This document shows, in pieces, positions 1 through 10,956 of a stretch of DNA of 64,000 nucleotides. The notes under the pieces were generated by a model. The model searched no databases and was not told the DNA's origin. It saw only the letters and a program-made list of their open reading frames with translations. The stretch covers positions 33,969 through 97,968 of the forward strand of contig WEDG01004651.1 of the NCBI GenBank assembly GCA_017591395.1, given 5' to 3'. Made by a program: the position numbers and the translations under genes. The stretch is from Schistocephalus solidus. Its lineage: Eukaryota; Platyhelminthes; Cestoda; Diphyllobothriidea; Diphyllobothriidae. Numbering within the stretch: position 1 is the stretch's first letter; every line of letters begins with the position of its first letter.

Positions 1-1311
1 ACCATTGCAAATAGCCTCACTCCCTCAATTCCTCTGCTTTCAAACTCAAATTCACATCTAACAACCATTAAATTCTCGCCTTCAAGTATTCAAAGAGAAA
101 TAGCTCACATAAAAATTCACATTCGGTTGGAACTGATGACATTCCAAATTCACTTATTAAACAGTTATGCAATTTTCCATCTTTACTAAGCAACTTATTA
201 TCAGTATTTCTCGATAACGGTTTCTTCCCCAATTATTTGAAAACTTCTATTATAATACCAATTTTTAAATCTCGTTTCCGCTCTGACATTCATAACTATC
301 TCAGTGTTCATAAAGCGCCCTCTCTTGATCAACACTTTGAAAAACTAATTGCAAAACAAATTACGAATTTTTGCATAAGTAATCCAATTCTCAACTCCTC
401 CCAACATGGCTTTTACCGGACCTCTTTTGTGAAACCTGCCACACGTCTTTTCTAAATCAACTATCATCTCTTCGTAATGATCCTTGATTCCTAGTAGTTA
501 TCTTTTTTATCTTATTAAGGCATTCGACAAAGTGCCTCATACACGACTTCTTGCTTAACTAGAGGCCATTGGATTTCGCAGTCCCCTTACTGACTTTAAT
601 AGATCATACATATATGATCGAAAGAAAAGTTTAAGTGAGGTCCTCATACTCAAGTGCAACCACCGATTGTGAGTGGTCTCCTTCAAGGTACCGAATTAGG
701 TACTTTGTTGTTCTTACTTAACACTAATGGTAGTTCATCGATAGTTAAACATTATCAATCTTATATTTATGCCAATGACGTCAAATGTGTTCATTCCTTC
801 TCCAACTCTCTGGCCGAACCATGCCTAGACATTGCATAAAAAACTCCTGCATCCGAATTTTTCAAATACCTCCTACTCAAACAGATGCCAGCTGACGAAA
901 CAAACATTGATTTGTGTCAGGAGACTGGAAGCAGGCTTTTGTCTCCTTTTAAGCTTTAATAATATCCCAACTCTCCCCTAGCTTTCTGTCATTACCCCCG
1001 TTAGTCTTACTTTGAACCTAAGAAATTCTGCACTTATTATACCTCCTCCTGCATCGTCCACGTGCAAACGCTCTCTATTCTTTGATTATAGGTATAGCTT
1101 TCGTTGGAATAACTTGCCAATTGAAATAAGTTCGTTAACTAGTCTATCTGCTTTCAAGCAAAGACTGCAAATTTATCTTCACACTGATTCTATTAATCTT
1201 TTATTTTTCTTACTTTTTCCGAACAGCTTTCTCTATGACTCGGAGAAAGGATCCTCGGGAATTTAAGTGGCCCTCTTGAAAATATTTTTTTCTACATCGA
1301 TTCCCCCATGA
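1..1311 (+). mobile_element. LINE copy A, reverse-transcriptase part, decayed
   Basis: The plus strand carries pieces of a non-LTR reverse transcriptase in shifting frames. Residues 237-455 match the RT segment around IIPIFKSRFRSDIHNY and QHGF; the palm region at 654-839 has GLLQGTELGTLLFLL and a mutated IYANDVK where YADD is expected. The C-terminal piece at 1,012-1,266 contains RWNNLPIEISSLTSLSAF. The same protein is encoded by LINE copy B (1,312-4,940, minus) and LINE copy C (6,775-8,568, plus). The 5' end lies outside the window, and the 3' end is cut at about 1,311 where copy B begins in opposite orientation. The loss of YADD and many stops make it non-functional. CR1/Jockey-like is my best family guess. 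Confidence 0.8.
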
Positions 1312-1503
1312 ACATTTTCAATTTTTGAACGGCTAGATTCGTTCATTAAACCGAAGAAAGGACAGCAAAATTCAAGAATGGGAAGTACAAACATACGATA
1401 AAGTCTTAATTTTATTTCAGGAAGGTATAGATTATAAGAAATAAAGCCGCAAATCTGAGCAGCTTTGGCCGTAATTCTATCGGCATGAGGCGAAAGATCT
1501 AAT

Positions 1504-2543
1504 TTATTTGTTGATGGAGGAACATTCAATCATAGAGCAACCTTTAAAAATAAGAGGATGCGGCAGCCTTACAGGCCCAAAACTCATGTAGCGACACTTA
1601 GTAGGTGAGAACTCCATTAGCAATGTGGAGCTCCACGCCGAAAGAGCGTCTAGGTTCGAATGAATTTGTTCAAGGCATTGTTCGGTCGTAGAGTTAGAGA
1701 AGGAATACACGCATTTGAAGTCCTCAGCATACATAAAAGATTCAGAATGTTTAACTATTGATGAAATATAATTTATATACAGTAAGAACAACAGAGGACC
1801 TAATACGGTACCTTGAAGGACACCACTAACAATCGGGGTATCACATGAGTATGAGGGCCCTACTAAAACGTTTTGTTTTCGATCATTTAGGTATGATCTA
1901 ATAAAGTCAGTAAGGGGACTACGAAATCCTATAGCTTCTACTTAAGCTAGAAGTCGTTTATGAGGCACTTTATCGAATGCCATACTAAGATCAAAATCGA
2001 TAACTACCACAGAGAGATGATCATTACGAAGAGAGGTTGGTAGATTTAAAAAGACATGTGGCAGGTTTCACAAGAGCCGTCCGGTAAGAAGCCGTGTTGG
2101 GAAAAGTTGATAATTTGATTGCTTACGCAAAAATCCGTGATTTGTTTTGCAATTAGTTTGACGAAGAGTTGAGTAAGAGAGGGCATTTTATGAACACCGC
2201 GATAGTTATGAATGTCCGAGCGGGAACCAGATTTAAAAACTGGTATTATAATAGAAGTTTTTTTCCAATAATCGGGGAAGAAACCATTTTCGAGAAATAC
2301 TGAGAATAACTTGCTTAGTAAAGGTGGAAAATCCCTTAACTGTTTAATAAGTGAGTTTGGAATGTTATCAGTTCCAACCGAATGGGAATTTTTTAGGTGA
2401 GCTATTTCCTTTTGAATGCATGAAGGCGAGAAATTAATGGTTGTTAGAAGCGAATTTGAAAGCAGATGAATTGTGGGAGTGGGGCTAGTTTCAGTGGTAA
2501 AGTGGTTGGAAAAAAACCAATTTAACAACTCTGCTTTGCCCAA
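1504..2543 (-). pseudogene. Reverse-transcriptase domain of LINE copy B
   Basis: Minus-strand RT pieces: 2,543-2,046 carries HSVGTDNIPNSLIKQL, YWKKTSIIIPVFKSGSR and QHGFLPDGSCET; after a frameshift the sequence continues with a KVPHKRLL-like palm segment and an in-frame stop; 1,791-1,504 carries LLFLLYINYISSIV, MYAEDFKCVYSFS and the following helix-rich part up to SFGPVRLPHPLI. The catalytic YADD is YAED, so the second metal-binding Asp is lost. It is about 90% alike by eye to the inverted copy A. Confidence 0.8.
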
Positions 2544-3095
2544 ATTGTCTGTAACAAGTTTTTTGTTACAGTCGAGTAAGGGCAGAGTAACATTCAGACG
2601 CTTAGGCGATGACCGAACATGGAAGATATGAGCAACAGATTTGGATGAATTGCCATCACTTAGTGCCCGAGACTCCCTACGCTTATCTCTGGCGAGCCTT
2701 ATTTTCGATACTAATTCAAATGTTTGTGCAATCCTTAAATGAACTGATAAAGAGCTTTTAGATGAAGCTTTAAGTTGTTTTCGTAATTTTTTAAGTCTGT
2801 TCTGGAGAAAATGCGAAAAGTAGAAGAAGCTGTATTTGAATTAAAAATCTTAAACGGGATAAAAGCTTGGATTTTTTCTCTGAGGCTCTGCAATAGCTCA
2901 CGAAAAAAGTTTGGATTGTTGATTGAGAATATGCTATGCCAATCTAGAGTGCTTACGAAATTATTAATCATTTCCTGGTTTGTGTTAGCAAAGTCGAGGT
3001 TAATGCATTTAACCTCAGGCTTCGTAAGAAGGGGAACTGGAAAAACAACAGTGAATTATTGCGTGATCACTTGTGAAAAAGATCATGATGAAAAT

Positions 3096-3791
3096 TCATA
3101 AGAGAGTGTGGACATCATTTGTAAAAAAATTAAATCTAAAAATGTTGTCATTTCTAGTAACTGATCTGACCAGTTGAGACATGTTTGAAAAGTTAATAAT
3201 ATCGACCAATTTCCGATGTTTAGGCGGAGAGGAATTTGCCTGCCAGTCAACGTCTGGCAGATTGAAATCGCCTACGATTATTTTGACATCAAATTGAGTG
3301 TCTGCAACTTTTTCAAACAGTTCACAGAGCTCGCTTTCATTGACATAATAACACGGTGGATTATAGACACAGCCAATTAACGCTTTTTTATTGTGAGGGA
3401 GGGTGACTGAAGCAAAGCATACATTTCCAGATAAGGATGAAATGCTCAGCTTAAAAGAGAAATGTACAAAGGATGACTTAATATAAAGGAGGCAACCACC
3501 GCCACGTTTTTCAGCGCGGTCTTGTCGGTACAAATTAAAATTATATAAAGCAAGCGTCGAGTCAGAAATAAGAGAGTGAGCCCAGGATTTAGTGATGCAC
3601 AGCACATCTGGATCAAGCTCAAAGGCTACTGTTCTAAGCTCAGCCATCTTATTTACAACTGATCTCGCATTGAGTGAAACTAAGCTGAGCATATTCCTGG
3701 GTTGCACGTTACGCTCATCAGTTTTTATAAAAAAGGATAATTTGGTGGCGGAGAAGAAAACTGGAAAGAAGAAACGAAAGGTGGGAAACAA
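3096..3791 (-). pseudogene. APE-like endonuclease domain of LINE copy B
   Basis: The 231-codon stretch reads as a LINE apurinic-type endonuclease, which nicks target DNA to prime reverse transcription. Visible motifs in order are LNARSVVNKM, CITKSWAH, RQDRAEKRGGGCLLYIK, GCVYNPP and VGDFNLPDVDW. The family normally has Glu in the TESW motif; here it is Lys (TKSW), which removes a metal-binding residue. The end of the domain, including the SDH motif, is not in this frame. The start codon is arbitrary since the frame is part of a larger polyprotein. Confidence 0.78.
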
Positions 3792-3887
3792 AATTGCTCT
3801 GGTCTACAATTTGTCGAAATGTTACTGTTAAGAGAACTGAGATTATTGTACAACGGCATATTTGGATGAAAACCCTGGAAAGGAAGG

Positions 3888-4938
3888 CTATATTGTGGCG
3901 TTTGAAAAAATAGGGGGTGGCATAGAAATGAGATTTTGAGGGAAGTTAACATAAATTGGCGGAAAAAGTGCATTTGAAAAAGGAATAAATGATTTCGAAA
4001 AACTGGTAACATAATTAGAAGCGTTAATTATTTGGGGATTTCGGACACTTTTTGGGTTGAGAAAGATGCTAACGTTAGCGTTCGCAGCTGTTGTAGATGC
4101 TGAGGGGTTAGCAGGTTTCCCATCGGTAATGACATTACTGATTTTAATGCCTGGATAAGCCAATGATTCAGATTTACTAGGAGTTTGCTTACGTTTAGTA
4201 GATTTGGCAGCTATAGAAGGCATGGTTTGCTTGGGATGAAAAAGAAGAGGCCTTGACACAATTTCACTCAAACCAGGAACAAGGTTAACGGTTGAAGATT
4301 CAGCTGGAATCGAAATTCCTGTCGATCCGGAGGGCCGTGGGTTTGCATTAGCTACAGGATTATCCTCTGAGATAACTTTTGATATTGAAGGTGCAGACGA
4401 AGGATTCTTGTTTGCTAATGAGGGTGAAACCTGACGTTCGATTGGGGTTTTATCCCTACAGATAAACACATTTTTTTTCTTAAAATATTGAGCTGAGTGC
4501 GCGTGCATAGAGAAAATAAGGTCAACTTCAATCGCAAATATTTTTTGACCAGAAATGGCGGGTTTTTGCTACGGGAAGACAACCTTTTAGCTTCAGCGAC
4601 TTTAAAGTTAAAGCCGCATGAGTAAAAAAATGAAATGAAACGTCCAGGGGGATTTTACTCTTGAGGACGTTTTTTAAAAGAAAATTGAAACCTCTCTTAT
4701 GTCGGTCAATTGATTAGGTACTGACCATGTTTATAAAAGGCTCTAGTTTCACGCATTGTTGAGAAGTGAGTGAAGACAACTTTCCCTCAAAAATGGTACC
4801 AAGGATCGTGAAGAGAGAACCATATTCAGACATAAAGGTATTAAAGTTTTCCAGGGCGTCAAGGTCTAATTTCCTCATGCTTAATGAGGGTTGCTCTAGT
4901 GGAAGTTTTACGCGAAGAGGATGTTTGCGTCTAAGCAC
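3888..4938 (-). pseudogene. 5' region of LINE copy B, possible first ORF
   Basis: Two minus-strand open stretches lie upstream of the endonuclease: 74 codons at 4,938-4,714 and 206 codons at 4,508-3,888. The longer one is rich in Ser, Pro, Asn and Ala, has basic clusters such as STKRKQTPSK, and has no zinc knuckle that I can see. The position before the endonuclease, on the same strand, suggests ORF1 or the N-terminal part of a single LINE polyprotein, but no domain is recognised. It could also be unrelated low-complexity coding sequence. Confidence 0.35.
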
Positions 4939-4940
4939 TG

Positions 4941-5445
4941 AATAAGGGTTTCATATTGATTTTAAAATATAAGTATTTTTCAAATCCATCATACGAAAGA
5001 AAAATTGTCACTTGTGACGTTTTGTGGAATTAAAGATGTAATATTTGAAAAATGTGTTTTAAGCAAGGCACTGCAAGCAAATATCTGCTAGGTAACGAGT
5101 TTAACCTGAAAATAGAATAAGCGAAGAGGCTATGCAGGATGAAAAATTATATCAACTGATATACCAGTTACTGAAAATTATTCTTCGCTGGAAATAAGGT
5201 AAACATACAAGATTTCAACTTTATTTCTAGAATAAACCTTTATATTTCGTCCTTTTGACGTAAATCTGCGAGACATTTAATGGGGCTATGTAGGGTGAAA
5301 AAGTTTAAAAACTTTATATTTTACCCTTTTGCAATTGCAATAACTGCAAGTGTGTGCAGCTGATAATGAGTTAAAAATACAATAAATTGTCAATAATTAA
5401 GCTAATATTTTCAACAGGAAACGAAGAAATCGGTTTAAAATTCGA
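4941..5445. other. AT-rich intergenic stretch, no gene seen
   Basis: About 500 bp of AT-rich sequence between LINE copy B and the LTR-like repeat. I see no reading frame with recognisable motifs, no terminal repeats and no RNA gene. Confidence 0.4.
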
Positions 5446-5449
5446 GAAT

Positions 5450-5850
5450 TCACTTATTTATGGAGTTCTCAGGGCTCTTGAACATTCCACCCAATCAAGA
5501 CGGAGAGCGTTCTGGAACTTTCTGGCCTGCAACCTGGCTCACATTGATTGTTCGCATCTCACGCTGGAAAATTCCTGGTGAAAACATCTCGAATTTGGGC
5601 CTCACGCGTGCCTTGGGGCTTGACGCATGCTCGCTGCAGCGGCACATACTGATTGGTTTCCCGGTTGCCTGCGCATTTTTCTCAGCCGGCATGGCTTATT
5701 TTGGCGTGCGTCAACACGTGCCATTTCCGCCTTGGGCCACGACTCAAATGCGGATCCCGTCACCGTTACACATCCCGCTTTTCAAAGGAAGACCTCATAT
5801 CGCTTCTTCTTCGGGTTGACGATGCGTTTTTTGGTGGTTGTGTTTTTTAT
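5450..5850 (+). repeat. LTR-like repeat, inverted relative to the Gypsy 5' LTR
   Basis: About 400 bp that is the reverse complement of 15,600-15,990. Shared blocks include the ends TATGGAGTTCT and CGCTTCTTCTTCGGGT, and the middle TTTCTGGCCTGCA. The copy at 15.5-16.0 kb has the orientation expected for the 5' LTR of the minus-strand Gypsy element; this one is reversed and lies directly after the integrase remnant. It may be the solo LTR or end of another copy, or the result of an inversion. The terminal part of the LTR next to the primer-binding site is missing here. Confidence 0.6.
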
Positions 5851-5899
5851 GACTCTTGTGGACGGGAGGTGGCATTGGCTTTGTGTCGTCTTCGAAGGT

Positions 5900-6774
5900 A
5901 GAGACCTCGAAAGTGTCCTATAGCAAATCGAGGGCTATTTGGCAATCTGTGATTAAACTCCGTCTAAGCTGGTTCACACGTCGTTTACTTTTCCCTTCGG
6001 CAGTTTCCACCTCAAACACAATGCATTTCGACTTTCTGACAATGCCCTCTACCCACGGTTTCACGCCAGGGGTATAAATTCGGGCAAAAACCTATTCCCC
6101 ACCCGAAAATAGTTTTTTTTGGCTGATGGGAAACTCGAACCGCAGGTTTTAGGTAACGTTGTCATACATCAGGTTGTCTGCCCAGGAAACAATTGCCAGG
6201 TGTTTGACCACCAAGCTCCTTTTTTGGAGTTTTTCTGTAGGCCAGATGGAAAGTGTTGATTAAGTCTATTTTAACCCCTGCGTTCCACAGCTTTCTCATA
6301 GCTCTTTTGACGGTGTCAACAAAACTTTCTGCTTGACCGTTCGATTGGGGATTAAGTAGCGGTGGCGTCATATGTTGAATTCCACATTTCTAGCACAACT
6401 GTCGGAACACTGATGTTGTAAACTGGGTGCCGTTATCCGCCACAACCTCTGTGAGGATGCCATATCTGGAGCTATGTTCTTACGTATTTTTCGATTTGAC
6501 ATCGGCAGTGGCTGTCACGACAACAAAAAATTATACCCACTTTGACAAGGCGTCGACGACTACTAGAAACATGCGGTTGAAAAATGGTCCAGCGAAATGA
6601 AATATGGACTCTAGCAACGGTCTCGTAACCAATGGCCATGGCAAGGGTGGTTCTTTTGGTGGATTCTTAGCGAAAAGTCCAAATGAACCGCAACTTCGAA
6701 CGAAAGATTCAACCTCGTTATCAATTCCTGGCAAATATACGTATCTTCGGACCAGTTGTTTCATACGAGTAATA
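5900..6774 (-). pseudogene. Gypsy integrase core and C-terminus
   Basis: The integrase joins the cDNA to the host genome. 6,764-6,531 on the minus strand has the zinc-binding tail (VRSCGSFGLFAKNPPKEP; the second Cys of the expected CXXC pair is replaced by Phe) and the start of the core (MFLVVVDALSKWV with the first catalytic Asp). 6,371-6,162 has NPQSNGQAESFVDTVKR with the catalytic Glu, and LAYRKTPKK. Stops separate them. Below 6,162 a broken C-terminal region continues to about 5,900, where the inverted LTR-like repeat begins. Confidence 0.8.
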
Positions 6775-8568
6775 ATAACCTCTCTTCGTAATGATCATCT
6801 ATCTGTAGTACTTATCTATTTTGATCTTAGCAAGGCATTCGATAAAGTGCCTCATAAACGACTTCTTACTTAACTATAAACTATAGGATTTCGTAGTCCC
6901 CTTACTGACTTTATTAGATCATACCTAAATGATCGAAAACAAAACGTTTTAGTAGGGTCCTCATACTCAAGTGCTACCCCGATTGTTAGTGGTGTCCTTC
7001 AAGGTACCGTATTAGGTCCTTTGTTGTTCTTACTGTATATTAATGATATTTCATCGATAGTTTAAACATTCTCAATCTTATATTTATGCTGATGACCTCA
7101 AATACGTGTATTCCTTCTCTTACTCTACCACCGAACTGTGCCTAAAACAAATTCATTCAGACTTAGACGCTCTTTCGGCCTGGAGCTCCACATTGCTAAT
7201 GGAGATCTCACCTACTAAGTGTCGATACATGAGTTTTGGGCCTGTAAGGCTGCTGCAACCTCTTATCGTTGAAGGTTGCCCTATGATCGAATGTTCTTCC
7301 ATCAAGGAGTTGGGCTTCACCAATAAATTAGATCTTTCGCCTCATGCCGATCGAATTACGGCCAAAGCTGCTCAGATTTGCGGCTTTATTCCTTATAATC
7401 TATACCCTCCTGAAATAAAATTAAGACTTTATCGTATGTTTGTACTTCCCATTCTGAAATTTTGCTGTCCTTTCTTCGGTTTAATGAACGAATCTAGCCG
7501 TTCGAAAAATTGAAAATGTTCAAAAACATTTTACAAAAAACTCCTATTTCCGACTCTTTCAACTACTTCCTACTCAACAAGAGGCCAGCTAACTAAGCTA
7601 GAATTTCTATGGATCAGGAGACTTGAAGCAGGCTTTTGTCTCCCTTTTCCGACTAAATAATAGTTCAACTCTCCCCAAGCTTTCTGTCAATACCCCCGTA
7701 TCTCTTCCTTATAACCTAAGAAATTCTGCACTAATTATACCTTTCCTGCATCCTCCACGTGTAAACGCTCTCTCTTCTTTGCTTCTAGGCATAGTTTTCT
7801 TTGGAATAACTTGCCAATTGAAATTAGGTCGTTAACTAGTCTATCTGCATTCAAGCGAAAACTGCACATTTATCTTAACACTGATTCTATTAACCTTTCA
7901 TTTTCTTCATCTTTTCCCAGTAAATTTCCACACGACTCGAAAAAAGGACCATCGGGAATTTAAGTGACCCTCTTGAAACTATATTTTCGCTACCTCGAGT
8001 TGACCATGAAATATGAAGTCTCCTTACGTTACCACTCATACAAACGATGACGTCATTCAGACGTACACATTCGGTGGTCCACAGTCTAAAATGTTACCGT
8101 TTCTTTGGATACTAACCATCATCAGAATTCAATTCTGGATCTTAAGATGCTGAGGAATTACGTTCATTGACGCATTTTCGTGAGATTTTGTTTCATACGC
8201 CTAAGTGCTCAAGAACGAATCACCTCGACGTTTCATTATCTCATTCTAAAATGCTACTACAGTATTACCCTACACTACCACCTGATCATTTTTTTCTTAA
8301 GCAGTTTTTTCTCCTACCTTCTATTCAAAAATTAAGGCTAATTGAACTCCGCCTCCATTTTTATGGTAGGAGTTTTTTTCACTGCCTATTTTTTCTAGTT
8401 CACCATAAATTTTAAAACATCGGTAACTGTTGACATAGCAGGACAAGTTATGTATTTGTACATTTTATCTGCACACATTTTCAAAACTTTATTTCGTTAC
8501 TAATTTTTGCTTAGTCGGTGCCTTGCCGGTGCTTAGCAAATAAAAATTCTAAAAATTCAAAAAATATC
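6775..8568 (+). mobile_element. LINE copy C, 5'-truncated, inserted in Gypsy integrase
   Basis: Plus-strand LINE of the copy A/B family, starting in the RT palm (FDLSKAFDKVPHKRLL at about 6,820-6,870) and reaching the 3' end. The palm box at about 7,080 reads as a YADD-like motif after a frame break; 7,106-7,513 carries LDALSAWSSTLLMEISP and RLYRMFVLPILKFCCPF; 7,623-7,960 carries the C-terminal RNSALIIP and NNLPIEI motifs. A 3' UTR follows (7,960-8,568) ending in AAATAAAAATTCTAAAAATT. The flanks join to give an uninterrupted Gypsy frame (HAGQQD-I-TRMKQ) with at most 3-4 duplicated bases. Confidence 0.83.
7106..7513 (+). pseudogene. LINE copy C RT thumb region
   Basis: 135 open codons that follow the palm of LINE copy C: EQ/LKQIHSDLDALSAWSS, CRYMSFGPVRL, NKLDLSPHADRITAKAA and FFGLMNESSRSKN. 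It is closely similar to the minus-strand copy B at 1,791-1,312, which allows the two to be aligned over this whole stretch. The frame ends at 7,513 by a one-base change relative to the downstream C-terminal part. Confidence 0.75.
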
Positions 8569-8571
8569 CTG

Positions 8572-9440
8572 CTGGCCGGCGTGAAGTTCACGTAAAACTT
8601 GTTGTTTATGTTTGGCTGGAATCACCACTCTACCATCATACATAACACATTCTTCGGTGATGAACAAATGCTCCTTCTGGTTCCTAAAGGGCCTTATAGC
8701 TGGGTGTATCTTATCTTAATTGGGCCAACCGTTCCGAATAAACTCCTTTACCTGGCGTAAAAGTTGGTCTGCTGTGGTGCTTGCTCTGATATGTTCGGCT
8801 TTGATGGGCAACTGCCGTATGTCGCCTCTAAATTCTTCGTCGTCTTGTATCGAAGTGCTTGCGACCTCCACATCTTCCGGTATTTCGTCGCTTACGCTTA
8901 ATCGTGATAAAGCATCTGGATTCCCGAACTTCTGAGTGGGCACGTACTGAATTGTGAAGTCATAACTCAAGAGGATGGTACTCCACCGTTGTATCCTCTT
9001 CACCGCATACTGGGGCACGCCCCGCTTTGTGCCCAACAAAAACATTAGTGGTTGATGATCTGTGTGGAGGACGAAATGTCTACGGTAAATAAACTGATGA
9101 CATTTCTGTACTGCAAAGATGATCACCAGCGCCTCTTTATTGATTTGACTGTAGTTTCTTTCTGCCTTTGTGAGTGCTCTGGCGACGTGCATTATGGGCA
9201 AGATTTTCCCGTCCAAATCCTTCTGAAGGAGAACGCCGCCTAACCCGTACTCCGATGCATGCGCCTGGACAATAGTTTCTTTATCGGTTACGAAATGTGA
9301 GAGTACAGTTGACTCAGTAATCTTCATTTTGATATTGTCAAGCTCTTCCTGACAGTTTGCAGACAAGTCAAATGTTGCAGCTTTGCAATTCAGTTGGTTT
9401 AATGTTGGCTTTAAGTTGTGTAGCCCTGCACTAAATGGCG
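8572..9440 (-). pseudogene. Gypsy RT connection, RNase H and start of integrase
   Basis: Minus strand. 9,366-8,716 contains the RNase H: QAHASEYGLGGVLLQ, NKEALVIIFAVQKC, LHTDHQPLMFLL and GNPDALSRL. The first catalytic Asp (normally DAS) is His here, so RNase H activity would be lost; the Asp in HTDH is kept. After a stop at 8,716 the integrase N-terminal part follows (MYDGRVVIPAK, VLRELHAGQQD) up to 8,572, where LINE C was inserted. The sequence resumes at 6,774 with TRMKQLVRRYVYLPGID. Confidence 0.8.
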
Positions 9441-9444
9441 AGTA

Positions 9445-9704
9445 TTAGCTGACCAAGCCCATAAATGATCGTAGCTCACTTACATTCTTTGGCACATTCA
9501 CATTCTTGAATGCTGTAACTCTCTCTGCATCTGGTGAGCGTCCTGCCTCGCTTACCACAAATCCCAAGTAGTGGATTTTTTTTCGAAGAAACTCGCTCTT
9601 CTCCAAGTTTATTTTTAAGCCATAATCAATAAGATTTTCCATGACATTATCGTGTCTCTGAAGCATCTCCTCGCCTGTACGACCGACGACCAAAATGTCA
9701 TCCA
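9445..9704 (-). pseudogene. Gypsy reverse transcriptase, second half of palm
   Basis: The minus-strand frame opens with MDDILVVGR, the YMDD-box region of the Gypsy RT, directly after the tail of LINE D, and goes on with KINLEKSEF, HYLGFVVSEAG and ELRSFMGL. It therefore continues the element interrupted at 13,798. A stop after GLVS separates it from the RNase H part. Confidence 0.82.
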
Positions 9705-9871
9705 ATTCAATTCAAATTATTGAGGGAAATAGGCATGGGCCTTTGAGTACCCTATTTGTAACGTTAAATTAAGTGCGGTATACAGAGAAACCGTGTGGGT
9801 TTCAAAGGTACAAAAGGCGGTCATAAAATATGACAAGTGGTGCACGACTCTCGAGGGTTAAGATAAATTCC

Positions 9872-10870
9872 TCATCGCTCAGGCTCATTGCGGAACATAA
9901 AACTGTCAAGGTTCCTTTTAAAGCTTTCCAGCGATGGTGACATCACAACGTCTTCAGGGAGGGCATTCCATGGTTTAACCACTCTGACAGAGAAGGAGAA
10001 CTTGCGCACATCCAGTCTCGCCTGCTGGACACGCAGTTTCAATGGGTGACCTCGGAGATGGGTCGTGGCGGCAAATTCAAAGAAGTCCGAGAATTCCAGG
10101 CAACAATCCAATCCCTTCACAATGCGGAATGTCTGCAGGCGATCACCACGCATTTGCCTATAACTCAAAATGAACAGATTAAGATTCATTAGGCGGGTTG
10201 GATATAGCAAGGAGCTTTGACTTCTAACCATTTTGGTGGCTTTTCTCTGTACTCTTTCGAGGCAGTTCTGATCTTGAACTGTCCAGGGTTTCCAGGCGTG
10301 CATAGCATATTCCAACTGCGGCCTAATGAATGTTCCAAAGGTCTTAGCAAAAAGATCTTCATCGAAATCCAAAAAGGCTCGTCTGATGGCATGCAACACC
10401 GAAATTGCCCTCTTCGCCACTTTCGAGCAGTGAGACGATGGTTTTAAGGTGGTGGTCATCAGCACACCAAGGTCCTTTTGGGTTTTCACGTCTTTTAAGG
10501 CTTCACCGTTGAGAAAGTAACTTCTACTTTCAGCAGATCCAGATGGGTTGCCTAAGCGAAGTATTGTACACTTATCGACGTTGAACCGCAAAAGCCAATG
10601 ATTCGATTACTCCTCCAACCGAGTTAGGTTGATCTGCAGTTTATCTTCGTCAGCAGGGCTCTGGATTACATTCCAGATTTTAATGTCGTCGGCAAACATT
10701 GCTGCTTCACAGTCGAGATTCCTGACACAATCGTTCACGTATATTAAAAACAGAATTGGCCATAGTACTGAACCCTGAGGAACCCCACTCTCTCGACCGC
10801 AGCAGAACTTGACCTCTCTTGGCCGATGCACACAACCTGGCGTCGACCCACGAGGAAGTTTTCGATCCAC
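9872..10870 (-). pseudogene. LINE D RT palm, thumb and C-terminal region
   Basis: Continuation of LINE D after frameshifts. 10,870-10,607 has SGVPQGSVLWPILFLIYVND and MFADDIKIW, the intact second catalytic motif. A stop and frame change at about 10,600 lead into 10,591-9,872 (239 codons): VDKCTILRLG, DLGVLM, LEYAMHAWKPW, LERVQRKATKMV and WNALPEDVVMSPSL, the usual CR1-like thumb and C-terminus. Only a few small indels separate this copy from a continuous ORF. Confidence 0.82.
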
Positions 10871-10956
10871 TTGAGGAGGTTACCTCTGATTCCAGACTCT
10901 TTCTAGCTTGTACAGCAGTCTCTCGTGCGGCACAGTATCGAAGGCCTTTTTGAAAG

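Larger units (their letters stand above)
1312..4940 (-). mobile_element. LINE copy B, endonuclease plus reverse transcriptase
   Basis: Read on the minus strand this is the longest copy of the first LINE family. In order it has a possible first ORF (4,938-3,888), an APE-type endonuclease (3,791-3,096), a linker (2,971-2,735), an RT (2,543-1,504) and the start of the thumb (1,529-1,312). The 3' end is missing: the element stops at about 1,312, just after the conserved stretch FFGLMNESSRSKIENV, and abuts copy A tail to tail. Frame changes between every segment show that it is dead. Confidence 0.82.
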
